NCBI GenBank assembly: GCA_943325255.2
Contig: CALPOS020000026.1
Coordinates: 1 to 16,512 of the forward strand
Length of the DNA: 16,512 bases
Direction of reading: 5' to 3'
Source of the DNA: Sphingobacterium thalpophilum
GTDB taxonomy: Bacteria > Bacteroidota > Bacteroidia > Flavobacteriales > Flavobacteriaceae
The notes below the pieces were generated by a model, which saw only the letters and a list, made by a program, of their open reading frames with translations, made no database searches and had not been told where the DNA came from. Within the stretch, counting starts at the first letter, position 1; each line of letters begins with the position of its first letter. A program made the translations under genes and the position numbers. This document shows, piece after piece, positions 1 through 6,020 of this stretch.

Positions 1-1458
1 CTAGCTCATCCAGTTGACACCGGCTTCTGCGTTCCATTTGATGGTGCTTTTCTTCAATTTCGTCCAAAACTCGATGGAGCTTTTTCCGGTGATATCGCCC
101 ACGCCAAATTTGCTTTCGTTCCAACCGCCAAAACTGAATGGCTCACGTGGAACGGGAACACCGACATTGACTCCGATCATTCCCGCGCTTGCTTTATCAA
201 TAATGTAGCGCGCCATGCCGCCATTTTGCGTGAAAACGCTCGCTGCATTTCCGTATGGATTGGCATTTTCGATGGCTAAAGCTTCATCGACCGTATTGGT
301 TCTCATGATAGAAATGACTGGCCCGAAAATTTCTTCAGTCGCTACACTCATTTGAGGGGTTACGAAGTCGATGACTGTTGGCCCGACATAGGTTCCGTTT
401 TCTTTACCAGCTACTTTGGTATTTCTACCATCGACCAGAATTCTTGCGCCGTCTTTTTCTGCTTGGGTGATATAACTTTCTATTCTTTCTTGTGATTCTT
501 TGTTGATGACCGCACCCAAATTGACACCAGGAATAATTTTACGGGCTTCATCGCAAATTTTAGCAACAATCGCATCTACATTTCCTACTCCAATCATCGC
601 GGAAGCTGCCATACAACGTTGTCCGGCGCAACCAGACATTGAGGCTGCGACATTTTGTGCTGTCATTTCTGGAATCGCGTCAGGCAAGACCATCAAGTGA
701 TTTTTTGCACCGCCTAATGACAAACATCTTTTTAGGTTTTGGGTGGCGCGTTGGTATACAATTTTTGCCACTTTGGTTGAGCCGACAAAAGAAACAGCTT
801 CGATGTTGGGATGATCACAAATGGCGTTTACGATTTCTACATCGCCGTGAACCACGTTAAAAACGCCATCTGGCAAGCCAGCTTCTTTTAATAATTCCGC
901 TAATCTTCCGCAACTTAAAGGCACTTTTTCCGATGGTTTGATGATCATGCAATTTCCTAGTGCAATTGCATTTGGAATTGTCCAGTTGGGCACCATGGAT
1001 GGAAAGTTAAAAGGCACAATGGAAGCCACTACGCCAAGCGCTACGTGTTCTGTTCTGCATTCTACGCCTTTGCTCACTTCTAGCAATTCGCCAGTAATAA
1101 GTTGAGGTAAAGAAGTTGCAAACTCGGTCAATTCGATGCATTTTTCAATTTCCGCGACTGATTCTCCGTAGGTTTTTCCGTTTTCTTCACTGCATAATTC
1201 AGCGAGTTCTTTGAGGTGTTTTTCTAAAAGTGTTTTATATCTGAAGAAAACTTGAACGCGCTCTTTGATGGGCGTTTTGCTCCATGCTGGAAAGGCGGCT
1301 TGCGCTGCTTTTACGGCATTGTCTAAATCTTGATTGGATGACATTGGAACGGTTGATAGTAGATTTCCGTCTAGTGGAGAAACTACGTTCATTGTTTTTG
1401 TTGTTGAACTCGGAACAAACTTCCCATTGATGTAATTTTGAATTGCAGGGTATTTCAT
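1..1458 (-). CDS. mmsA: CoA-acylating methylmalonate-semialdehyde dehydrogenase
   Basis: A complete 485-residue protein of the aldehyde dehydrogenase superfamily, with the stop codon TAG at the window's first three bases. Family knowledge: this cytosolic enzyme converts methylmalonate semialdehyde (or malonate semialdehyde) plus CoA and NAD+ to propionyl-CoA (or acetyl-CoA) in valine or myo-inositol/beta-alanine catabolism. Visible motifs are PFNFP around Asn151, the cofactor-binding IIKPSEKVP at 172-180, the FVGST nucleotide loop at 224-228, the nucleophile Cys282 in GQRCMA, and EEIFGP at 375-380. The usual general-base Glu of the ELGG motif is Ser247 here (SLGGAKNH), and the GAKNH/QRCMA pair is diagnostic of the CoA-dependent MMSDH subfamily rather than hydrolytic ALDHs. 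Length matches the family. It seems more GC-rich by eye than its neighbours, perhaps from high expression. It stands alone, divergent from the CotH-like gene; no clear promoter is seen upstream. Confidence 0.93.
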   Translation of the reverse strand: MKYPAIQNYINGKFVPSSTTKTMNVVSPLDGNLLSTVPMSSNQDLDNAVKAAQAAFPAWSKTPIKERVQVFFRYKTLLEKHLKELAELCSEENGKTYGESVAEIEKCIELTEFATSLPQLITGELLEVSKGVECRTEHVALGVVASIVPFNFPSMVPNWTIPNAIALGNCMIIKPSEKVPLSCGRLAELLKEAGLPDGVFNVVHGDVEIVNAICDHPNIEAVSFVGSTKVAKIVYQRATQNLKRCLSLGGAKNHLMVLPDAIPEMTAQNVAASMSGCAGQRCMAASAMIGVGNVDAIVAKICDEARKIIPGVNLGAVINKESQERIESYITQAEKDGARILVDGRNTKVAGKENGTYVGPTVIDFVTPQMSVATEEIFGPVISIMRTNTVDEALAIENANPYGNAASVFTQNGGMARYIIDKASAGMIGVNVGVPVPREPFSFGGWNESKFGVGDITGKSSIEFWTKLKKSTIKWNAEAGVNWMS

Positions 1459-1739
1459 AAAATGATTATTTTTTTAGGACAAAGAATTAATAAAAATAAT
1501 AACAATTTCTTAATATACAAGTTTTATATGCGGAATATCCTTAAAGAAAACGCATTTTGTTTATTAAAAACATTGTCAAAGTAAGTCCTCTATTTTTCGT
1601 TCAAATTAAAGCTGAAAATAATTCTTTTTCAACAACCACAACTTGAGCAGATTAGCAGTGGCAATCGATAGAAGACCTCACCGCGTTTTTATAGCATAGT
1701 CATCTAAATTTAAATATTATCTTTGAGCAAATAAGACAT
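1459..1739. other. Divergent intergenic region, 281 bases
   Basis: This gap separates mmsA (-) from the CotH-like lipoprotein gene (+). It is very AT-rich except for about 1641-1690, where 23 of 50 bases are G or C. The only clear signal is a TAnnTTTG element at 1718-1725. No terminator, RNA gene or convincing reading frame was found. A minimal frame of 18 codons starting with TTG at about 1643 is too short to call. Confidence 0.6.
1718..1725 (+). promoter_or_regulatory. Bacteroidota promoter -7 element (TATCTTTG)
   Basis: TATCTTTG is a perfect match to the TAnnTTTG -7 consensus of the Bacteroidota housekeeping sigma factor. It lies 14 nt before the ATG of the CotH-like lipoprotein gene. No TTG/TTTG -33 element is present at the expected 17-23 nt spacing. 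The implied leader is extremely short, so this may be only the proximal of several start sites or a chance match in AT-rich DNA. Confidence 0.45.
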
Positions 1740-3158
1740 ATGAAACGTATCTTTCTTTTACTTCCTCTATTTATATTTTTCAATTGCAGTCAAATTGACA
1801 ATCCTACCCAAGAAAATGCGGTTGTTGATCGTCCGGGTATTCCTTTAAACAAATTAGATGTTTTTAATTTGAATGAAGTTCCTTCAATGACTTTGGAATT
1901 TTCCCTATCGGATTGGAATACCATTCTTCAGAACTTTGATCTCAATCCAGCCAATGATGAAAAAGTAGTTTCAAAATTTACTTATGGCAACAGATCAGGA
2001 TCGGTAATCCTGGATAGTATTGGAGTGCGCTTGAGAGGCAACACAAGCAGACGTAGGCCAGAAGGTAGTTTCGGAGAATTACATTCTGTTTCTAACCCTG
2101 ATTGGCATCACAGTCATTTTGCATTAGATTTTTCAAAATTCAGAGATGATCAGCGGTTTGCAGGCCTTGAGAAACTTAACATCAAATGGTTTAAAGATGA
2201 CGCCGCTTACGTTCGTGAAATTTATTGTTACGATTTGTTTAGACGATTTGGTTGTTGGAATGCACCTCGCGCATCCTATTGTCGTGTCAATATAAAAGTT
2301 CAAGGTGATCCTTCACCTGCCTACTTTGGAGTTTATGAAATGGTAGAAAGCATAGACAAAGACTTTATTGAAAAAAATCAATCCAAATGGGGTTCAGGGG
2401 TCGGTTTTCTTTGGAAAGGCGGTTATAGCAATTCTAATAATGCCAATTTTGTATCTACCGAAAGTATTGGTGTTGAAGATGTAGATATCAATCCAGCGTT
2501 ATCTGTTTATTATGCCTATGATTTAAAGACGAGAAAGAATGAGTTACCTGCTGCAAAAGCAGAATTATTACAGTTTATATCAGATCTTAATACCAAAACG
2601 GGGATTGAATTTCAAACTTGGATTGAAGGAAGAATGGATATTCCGCTCTTTCTAAAAACTTATGCTGTCAATGTTGTTGTGGGAATGTGGGATGATTATT
2701 GGGTCAATGGTAATAACTTCTATTTTTATTTTTCGCCAAATGGGAAAGCCTATTTTATTCCTTATGATTATGACAATACTTTAGGCACATCGCAAATAAT
2801 GCCCAACTCCGGAACACAAAATTTGCTTACTTGGGGCAATATGACCCAAAGACCCTTAATAACAAAGATTCTGGCAATACCGCAATACCAAAACTTGTAT
2901 AAAAGCTATATTACGCAACTTACATCTACCACAAATAACTTGTTTCATTCGACAAAGAGTATTCCGCGTATTCAAGCTTGGCAAAATATGATTGCTCCTT
3001 TCGTAAGTAACGACACCGGAGAGGACATGATTATTGAAGATACTCCTGCTTATTGGGGAAATCAGCCTAACTACCGATTGAAAACAGGAAACAATCAAGG
3101 AGGCGCTAATGGACCTGCTAATTATTTTACTACTAAGAAATTGAGCGTTCTTTGGTAA
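1740..3158 (+). CDS. CotH kinase family lipoprotein
   Basis: A 472-residue exported protein. Residues 1-15 form a lipoprotein signal peptide ending in FFNC, so Cys16 is the likely lipidated residue and the protein is probably membrane anchored. The rest matches the CotH family, named after the Bacillus spore-coat protein kinase with an atypical protein-kinase fold. The signature blocks are IGVRLRGNTS at 94-103, the QRFAGLEKLNIKWF block with Lys145/Lys149 near 138-151, GVYEMVE at 197-203, GFLWKGG at 222-228, MWDDYWVNGNN at 316-326 (candidate catalytic Asp318/Asp319 and metal-binding Asn), and FIPYDYDNTLG at 339-349 (DxD-type metal ligands Asp343/Asp345). The catalytic-type residues look intact, so kinase activity is plausible, but substrate and ATP source outside the cytoplasm are unknown. 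Flanked by unrelated genes and probably monocistronic. The ATG at 1740 has no Shine-Dalgarno, which is usual for this group. Confidence 0.85.
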   Translation: MKRIFLLLPLFIFFNCSQIDNPTQENAVVDRPGIPLNKLDVFNLNEVPSMTLEFSLSDWNTILQNFDLNPANDEKVVSKFTYGNRSGSVILDSIGVRLRGNTSRRRPEGSFGELHSVSNPDWHHSHFALDFSKFRDDQRFAGLEKLNIKWFKDDAAYVREIYCYDLFRRFGCWNAPRASYCRVNIKVQGDPSPAYFGVYEMVESIDKDFIEKNQSKWGSGVGFLWKGGYSNSNNANFVSTESIGVEDVDINPALSVYYAYDLKTRKNELPAAKAELLQFISDLNTKTGIEFQTWIEGRMDIPLFLKTYAVNVVVGMWDDYWVNGNNFYFYFSPNGKAYFIPYDYDNTLGTSQIMPNSGTQNLLTWGNMTQRPLITKILAIPQYQNLYKSYITQLTSTTNNLFHSTKSIPRIQAWQNMIAPFVSNDTGEDMIIEDTPAYWGNQPNYRLKTGNNQGGANGPANYFTTKKLSVLW

Positions 3159-3270
3159 AAAATTAAGTTGTTAATTTGATTACTTTAAAATCTTTTTCAT
3201 CGACTATATTCTCAAAAATTTGACCTTCAAATTTAACTATAAACGATGCGGCGTTGACCACGTTTTTTCG

Positions 3271-3278
3271 TAACTTTA
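3271..3278 (+). promoter_or_regulatory. Weak candidate promoter -7 element (TAACTTTA)
   Basis: This is a 7-of-8 match to TAnnTTTG located 52 nt before the start of the small eRF1-like gene. A TTGACC sits 11 nt upstream, but at that spacing it is not the normal Bacteroidota -33 element. Weak on its own; offered because the gene needs a promoter within 3159-3330. Confidence 0.25.
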
Positions 3279-3330
3279 AATTAGAAAAGGTAACCAGCTT
3301 TTTCGAGAGTACAAAATAAAAAATTAGATC

Positions 3331-3741
3331 ATGAAAGTAAAAAAAAGATTGGGCATTTGGATGGATCATTCTACTGCCTGCTGGATGGAATATAATGTAG
3401 ATTCTTTTGAAGTCAACACTATTACTACTGACCATGATACTTTGGTCAATCAACAACCTTTGCTACAAAGTGAAAGTGCGCTACACAATAAAGAGCAACA
3501 AACTCTACATCGGTTTTACAAATCACTGCTCGAAATAATCAAAAATTATGACGAAGTGTTGCTTTTCGGACCGTCAAACGCGAAGACGGAATTGTATAAT
3601 CTTGCAAGAGCTGAGCATCGTTTTGACGCTATAAAAATTGAAACCAAATCAGCAACAAAAATGAGTTACAAAGAGCAGCACGCCTTCATGAAAGATTATT
3701 TTGCAAAACTGCTTAATTACGAAAGCACTTACAACAAATAA
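3331..3741 (+). CDS. Small eRF1/host-attachment-like family protein
   Basis: A 136-residue soluble protein with no signal peptide. The N-terminus KRLGIWMDHSTACWMEY resembles the opening beta-strand 'WIDH..A' of small bacterial proteins often labelled 'translational machinery protein' or hypothetical. The central EVLLFGPSNAKTELYNLA (residues 75-92) and the following IKIETKSATKMSYKEQHAF recall the 'GP..AK.EF ... VE..D.MTD.Q' pattern of proteins related to archaeal/eukaryotic release factor eRF1 and Pelota. That superfamily also includes the ribosome-hibernation factor Balon and the bacterial eRF1-like/host-attachment families. The GGQ loop of true release factors is absent, so peptide release is not expected. 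Monocistronic, followed 17 nt later by a strong terminator. The assignment rests on remembered motif resemblance; a role at the ribosome is inference. Confidence 0.6.
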   Translation: MKVKKRLGIWMDHSTACWMEYNVDSFEVNTITTDHDTLVNQQPLLQSESALHNKEQQTLHRFYKSLLEIIKNYDEVLLFGPSNAKTELYNLARAEHRFDAIKIETKSATKMSYKEQHAFMKDYFAKLLNYESTYNK

Positions 3742-3758
3742 GGTTTTCACAAAGTAAA

Positions 3759-3790
3759 AAGACCTGCTTTACAGTAGGTCTTCTTTTTTG
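3759..3790. terminator. Bidirectional rho-independent terminator
   Basis: The arms 3759-3768 (AAGACCTGCT) and 3773-3782 (AGTAGGTCTT) form a 10-bp stem with one G-U pair and a 4-nt loop, followed by CTTTTTT on the plus strand. On the minus strand the hairpin is followed by TTTTTAC. It lies between the convergent genes ending at 3741 (+) and 3816 (-), so it probably serves both. Confidence 0.88.
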
Positions 3791-3815
3791 TATAAATTAT
3801 TGTAAAAAAAATCTA

Positions 3816-4619
3816 TTAGAACCGATTGTCCCCATCTAATAAATTACCGATTCCTCCCAGCAAACTTCCTTCTTCTCGAGAACTACCTCCATTTTTTGGA
3901 GCCGATGCTATGATTCTATCCGCCAATCTGCTAAACGGTAGTGATTGAATGTAGACTGTTCCTGGTCCGCGGAGCGTAGCGTAGAACATTCCTTCGCCGC
4001 CGAACAAAGTGTTCTTGACACCGCCAACAAATTCAATATCATAATCAACATCTTTTGTAAAACCAACGATGCAACCCGTATCGACTTTCAAAACATCGCC
4101 AGAAGCAAGTTCCTTTTTTGCCAAAGTTCCACCTGAATGCACAAAAGCCATTCCGTCGCCTTCTAGCTTTTGCATAATAAAACCTTCTCCTCCGAAAAGT
4201 CCACGGCCTAATTTTTTAGAAAACTCAATGCCAACTGAAACGCCTTTAGCGGCGCACAAGAACGAATCTTTTTGGCAAATGAACTTACCTTGAAATTGCG
4301 CTAAATCGATCGCAATTATTTTTCCTGGATAAGGAGAAGCAAACGACACTTTGCTTTTGACTGCATTTTGATTGAGATAGGCGGTCATAAACAAACTTTC
4401 TCCTGTCAAAACGCGCTTGCCAGCCGACAGTAACTTGCCAAACAATCCGCTTTGCTGTTGATCTGAACCGTCTCCAAAGATGGTTTCCATTTTGATTCCG
4501 TTGTCCATCATCATAAAACTTCCCGCTTCTGCGACTACAATTTCTTGAGGATCAAGTTCTATTTCTACGTATTGCATTTCCTCTCCATAAATATGGTAAT
4601 CTATTTCATGAGCTTGCAT
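3816..4619 (-). CDS. AIM24/TIGR00266 family protein
   Basis: A 267-residue protein when started at the ATG at 4617-4619. The conserved family opening (HEIDY.I.GEEMQYVEIELDP, then VVAEAGSFMMM) begins directly after this Met. Internal glycine-rich repeats LFGGEGF and LFGGEGMFYATLRGPGTVYIQSLP-type segments are hallmarks of the TIGR00266/AIM24 beta-helix family. Yeast Aim24 is a mitochondrial inner-membrane organisation factor; bacterial members have no settled biochemical role. No signal peptide is seen. The tail (from about GGSSREEGSLLGG to the end) is glycine-rich and probably flexible. The frame stays open to an ATG at 4685, which would add 22 residues including CNNC; that stretch is AT-rich and does not look like the family, so the shorter start is preferred. 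It lies downstream of the oxygenase gene on the same strand and may share its transcript. Confidence 0.85.
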   Translation of the reverse strand: MQAHEIDYHIYGEEMQYVEIELDPQEIVVAEAGSFMMMDNGIKMETIFGDGSDQQQSGLFGKLLSAGKRVLTGESLFMTAYLNQNAVKSKVSFASPYPGKIIAIDLAQFQGKFICQKDSFLCAAKGVSVGIEFSKKLGRGLFGGEGFIMQKLEGDGMAFVHSGGTLAKKELASGDVLKVDTGCIVGFTKDVDYDIEFVGGVKNTLFGGEGMFYATLRGPGTVYIQSLPFSRLADRIIASAPKNGGSSREEGSLLGGIGNLLDGDNRF

Positions 4620-4689
4620 AATTTCTGATTTATAAATGTTGAAACGATTAGTATTAACCGTTGCGCAATTGTTACAGCTTTCCATATTG

Positions 4690-5283
4690 CTAATCTCGTT
4701 TCAACCATCCGGTAACACTCATGCGTCTTTTGTTCGTAATTAAAACCTCATGTTCTAACTCATCGCTTTTAAAAAAAACAGTCTTCCCCTGAATTGGAGA
4801 AATGTGCTGGTTTCTGCCGACTTGATGTATGCACAGCTCTCCTCCATCTTCCGTTTTCCAATTATCATTCAAATAGCAAATCATAGAAAATGCGCGGCTA
4901 GAGTTGTCTTGAAATTGATCCATGTGCTTTAGATAAAAACTTCCTTTTTCATATAGAGAATAGTGAAATTCATAACTCGTAATTCCAGCATAGCAACTTT
5001 CATTTAAATAAGTAATAAAAGCTTCGATGTGCTGCAAGAATTCGGTTTCATAGAAGTTATTGTGACTTTTGTCAAGCCAATAAATTAGATCACTGCGGAC
5101 TTTTTCGTTGCGAACGAATTTGTCCTCATTACCCGTTCCTGCTGCAACTAAGGAGTTTTGAATATCTAAATTGAGAAGATTCTGCCGCAATTGTCGGGCT
5201 AATTCATCAGAGATAAAATGCGTTGCAATGCCAATGTTGTCTTCTAAATAAGAAGCAATCAACGTTTCGAAGGCGATTTCCAT
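4690..5283 (-). CDS. 2OG-Fe(II) oxygenase (prolyl-4-hydroxylase-like)
   Basis: A 197-residue cytosolic protein of the P4H/SM-20-like 2-oxoglutarate and Fe(II)-dependent dioxygenase superfamily. Numbered from the ATG at 5281-5283, the iron-binding facial triad is His120-x-Asp122 (in FYLKHMDQF) and His178 (in ELEHEVL). Arg187 in RRMSVTGWL is the expected 2-oxoglutarate carboxylate ligand. GGELCIH around residues 147-153 and the CYLND strand fit the double-stranded beta-helix core. Such enzymes hydroxylate protein prolyl or other side chains; the substrate here is unknown. The frame extends 13 more codons upstream (MCRCRSIRAIHWF), but that extension is cysteine/arginine-rich and unlike the family, so the internal Met is preferred. 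A transcript from here could run into the AIM24-like gene: the gap is 70 nt, and no terminator is seen between them. Confidence 0.83.
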   Translation of the reverse strand: MEIAFETLIASYLEDNIGIATHFISDELARQLRQNLLNLDIQNSLVAAGTGNEDKFVRNEKVRSDLIYWLDKSHNNFYETEFLQHIEAFITYLNESCYAGITSYEFHYSLYEKGSFYLKHMDQFQDNSSRAFSMICYLNDNWKTEDGGELCIHQVGRNQHISPIQGKTVFFKSDELEHEVLITNKRRMSVTGWLKRD

Positions 5284-5330
5284 AAACCAATGGATTGCCC
5301 GAATTGACCGACAACGGCACAAGGTAGTCT

Positions 5331-5368
5331 AAATAAAAAACTATCCTAAAGTTTCCTCTAGGATAGTT
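5331..5368 (-). terminator. Rho-independent terminator of the barrel-protein gene
   Basis: Arms 5339-5348 (AACTATCCTA) and 5359-5368 (TAGGATAGTT) form a perfect 10-bp stem with a 10-nt loop. Read on the minus strand, the hairpin is followed immediately by TTTTTTATTT. It lies just past the stop of the outer-membrane protein gene ending at 5391, and separates it from the oxygenase gene further along that strand. Confidence 0.85.
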
Positions 5369-5390
5369 CTACATTATGATGTTTTTTTAA

Positions 5391-5927
5391 CTAAAACTTA
5401 AATGACGCTCCCAACTGAATCACTTGATTTTTTCCGCCACCTTTACTGATTTCGCTCAATCCCATAACGTATCGTGCGTTTATACCGAGCCCAAACGGGA
5501 AATTCAAGCCCAATCCTCCAGCAAAAGCTGTGTCAAATGTCTTGATGTCATCGCCTGACTCTCCTGGGAAATTATCGGCAATCTTAAAGCCAACTTGTGG
5601 TCCAGCTTCTAAACTAAACATTTTCAAAGCGTATACTTTTGCCATTACTGGTAGGTTGATATAATTTATTGAATAATCGGTGTCTCCGCTTTTAAATCCT
5701 TGACTTGAATATTGTAATTCAGGCTGTAAAAAAAAGATAAGTGGTACAATGGTAATTTCTTTAAATACACCTGCATAAATTCCTGTAAGTGGTTTTGTGT
5801 CTGTACCGTCACCACCAGTCACATTAGCAATATTTAATCCTGCTCGGACTCCAATTTTTTGTGCTTGCACAGTTGAAGTAAATGCAACCAAACACAAACT
5901 AAAAAACATAATTTTAATTACTTTCAT
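5391..5927 (-). CDS. PorT-like outer-membrane beta-barrel protein
   Basis: A 178-residue exported protein. Starting at the ATG at 5925-5927 gives a classic signal peptide (MKVIKIMFFSLCLVAFTSTVQA, cleaved before Q/K). The mature part begins KIGVRAGLNIANVTGG, the typical first strand of the PorT / OMP_b-brl_2 family. Further alternating hydrophobic strands follow (IYAGVFKEI, FFLQPELQYSSQGF, INYINLPVMAKVY, FSLEAGPQVGF, FAGGLGLNFPFGLGINARYVMGLSEI), ending in IQLGASFKF, a C-terminal aromatic strand suited to BAM assembly. The size fits a small 8-stranded barrel. A longer frame to 5981 exists, but its ATG lies inside the promoter -7 element at 5979-5986, so it is rejected. It is flanked by its own promoter and terminator and is therefore monocistronic. 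Function unknown beyond an outer-membrane location. Confidence 0.86.
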   Translation of the reverse strand: MKVIKIMFFSLCLVAFTSTVQAQKIGVRAGLNIANVTGGDGTDTKPLTGIYAGVFKEITIVPLIFFLQPELQYSSQGFKSGDTDYSINYINLPVMAKVYALKMFSLEAGPQVGFKIADNFPGESGDDIKTFDTAFAGGLGLNFPFGLGINARYVMGLSEISKGGGKNQVIQLGASFKF

Positions 5928-5978
5928 AACGTTTAATTTAAGGTTATTTTCTAAAAACAAAATACTGATACTTTTCGC

Positions 5979-5986
5979 CAAATGTA
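5979..5986 (-). promoter_or_regulatory. Promoter -7 element of the barrel-protein gene
   Basis: The minus strand reads TACATTTG, a perfect TAnnTTTG match, 51 nt upstream of the preferred ATG of the outer-membrane protein gene. This implies a leader of about 45 nt. No clean TTG at 19-nt spacing is seen. It supports 5927 rather than 5981 as the translation start. Confidence 0.55.
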
Positions 5987-6020
5987 AGAATTAATCAAAG
6001 TAAAGCATAATTCAAAGCTT

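Noticed and set aside
3160..3177. Inverted repeat AAATTAA-GTTG-TTAATTT just after the CotH-like stop
   Set aside because: A 7-bp all-AT stem without a T-tract is too weak for a terminator, and such palindromes are expected by chance in this composition.
3254..3282. Proteobacterial-style promoter TTGACC-N17-TAAATT
   Set aside because: Bacteroidota housekeeping sigma does not use the -35/-10 consensus of this type, and the -10 match is poor. A TAnnTTTG-like site in the same stretch is the better candidate.
3163..3456. Open minus-strand frame of 97 codons overlapping the start of the eRF1-like gene
   Set aside because: It runs antisense through the coding start of a better-supported gene. Its product is low-complexity F/I/Y-rich with no family resemblance, as expected of AT-rich antisense DNA.
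5284..5322. Longer start for the 2OG-Fe(II) oxygenase (ATG at 5322)
   Set aside because: The extra MCRCRSIRAIHWF does not resemble the family N-terminus, and accepting it would leave almost no room for a promoter after the upstream terminator.
5928..5981. Longer start for the outer-membrane protein (ATG at 5981)
   Set aside because: It would place 18 charged and hydrophobic residues before a standard signal peptide, and the ATG lies inside a perfect promoter -7 element.
6001..6020. Possible terminator after the L,D-transpeptidase gene (AAAGC...GCTTT)
   Set aside because: The stem is only 5 bp with a 10-nt loop and no T-run, so it is not convincing.
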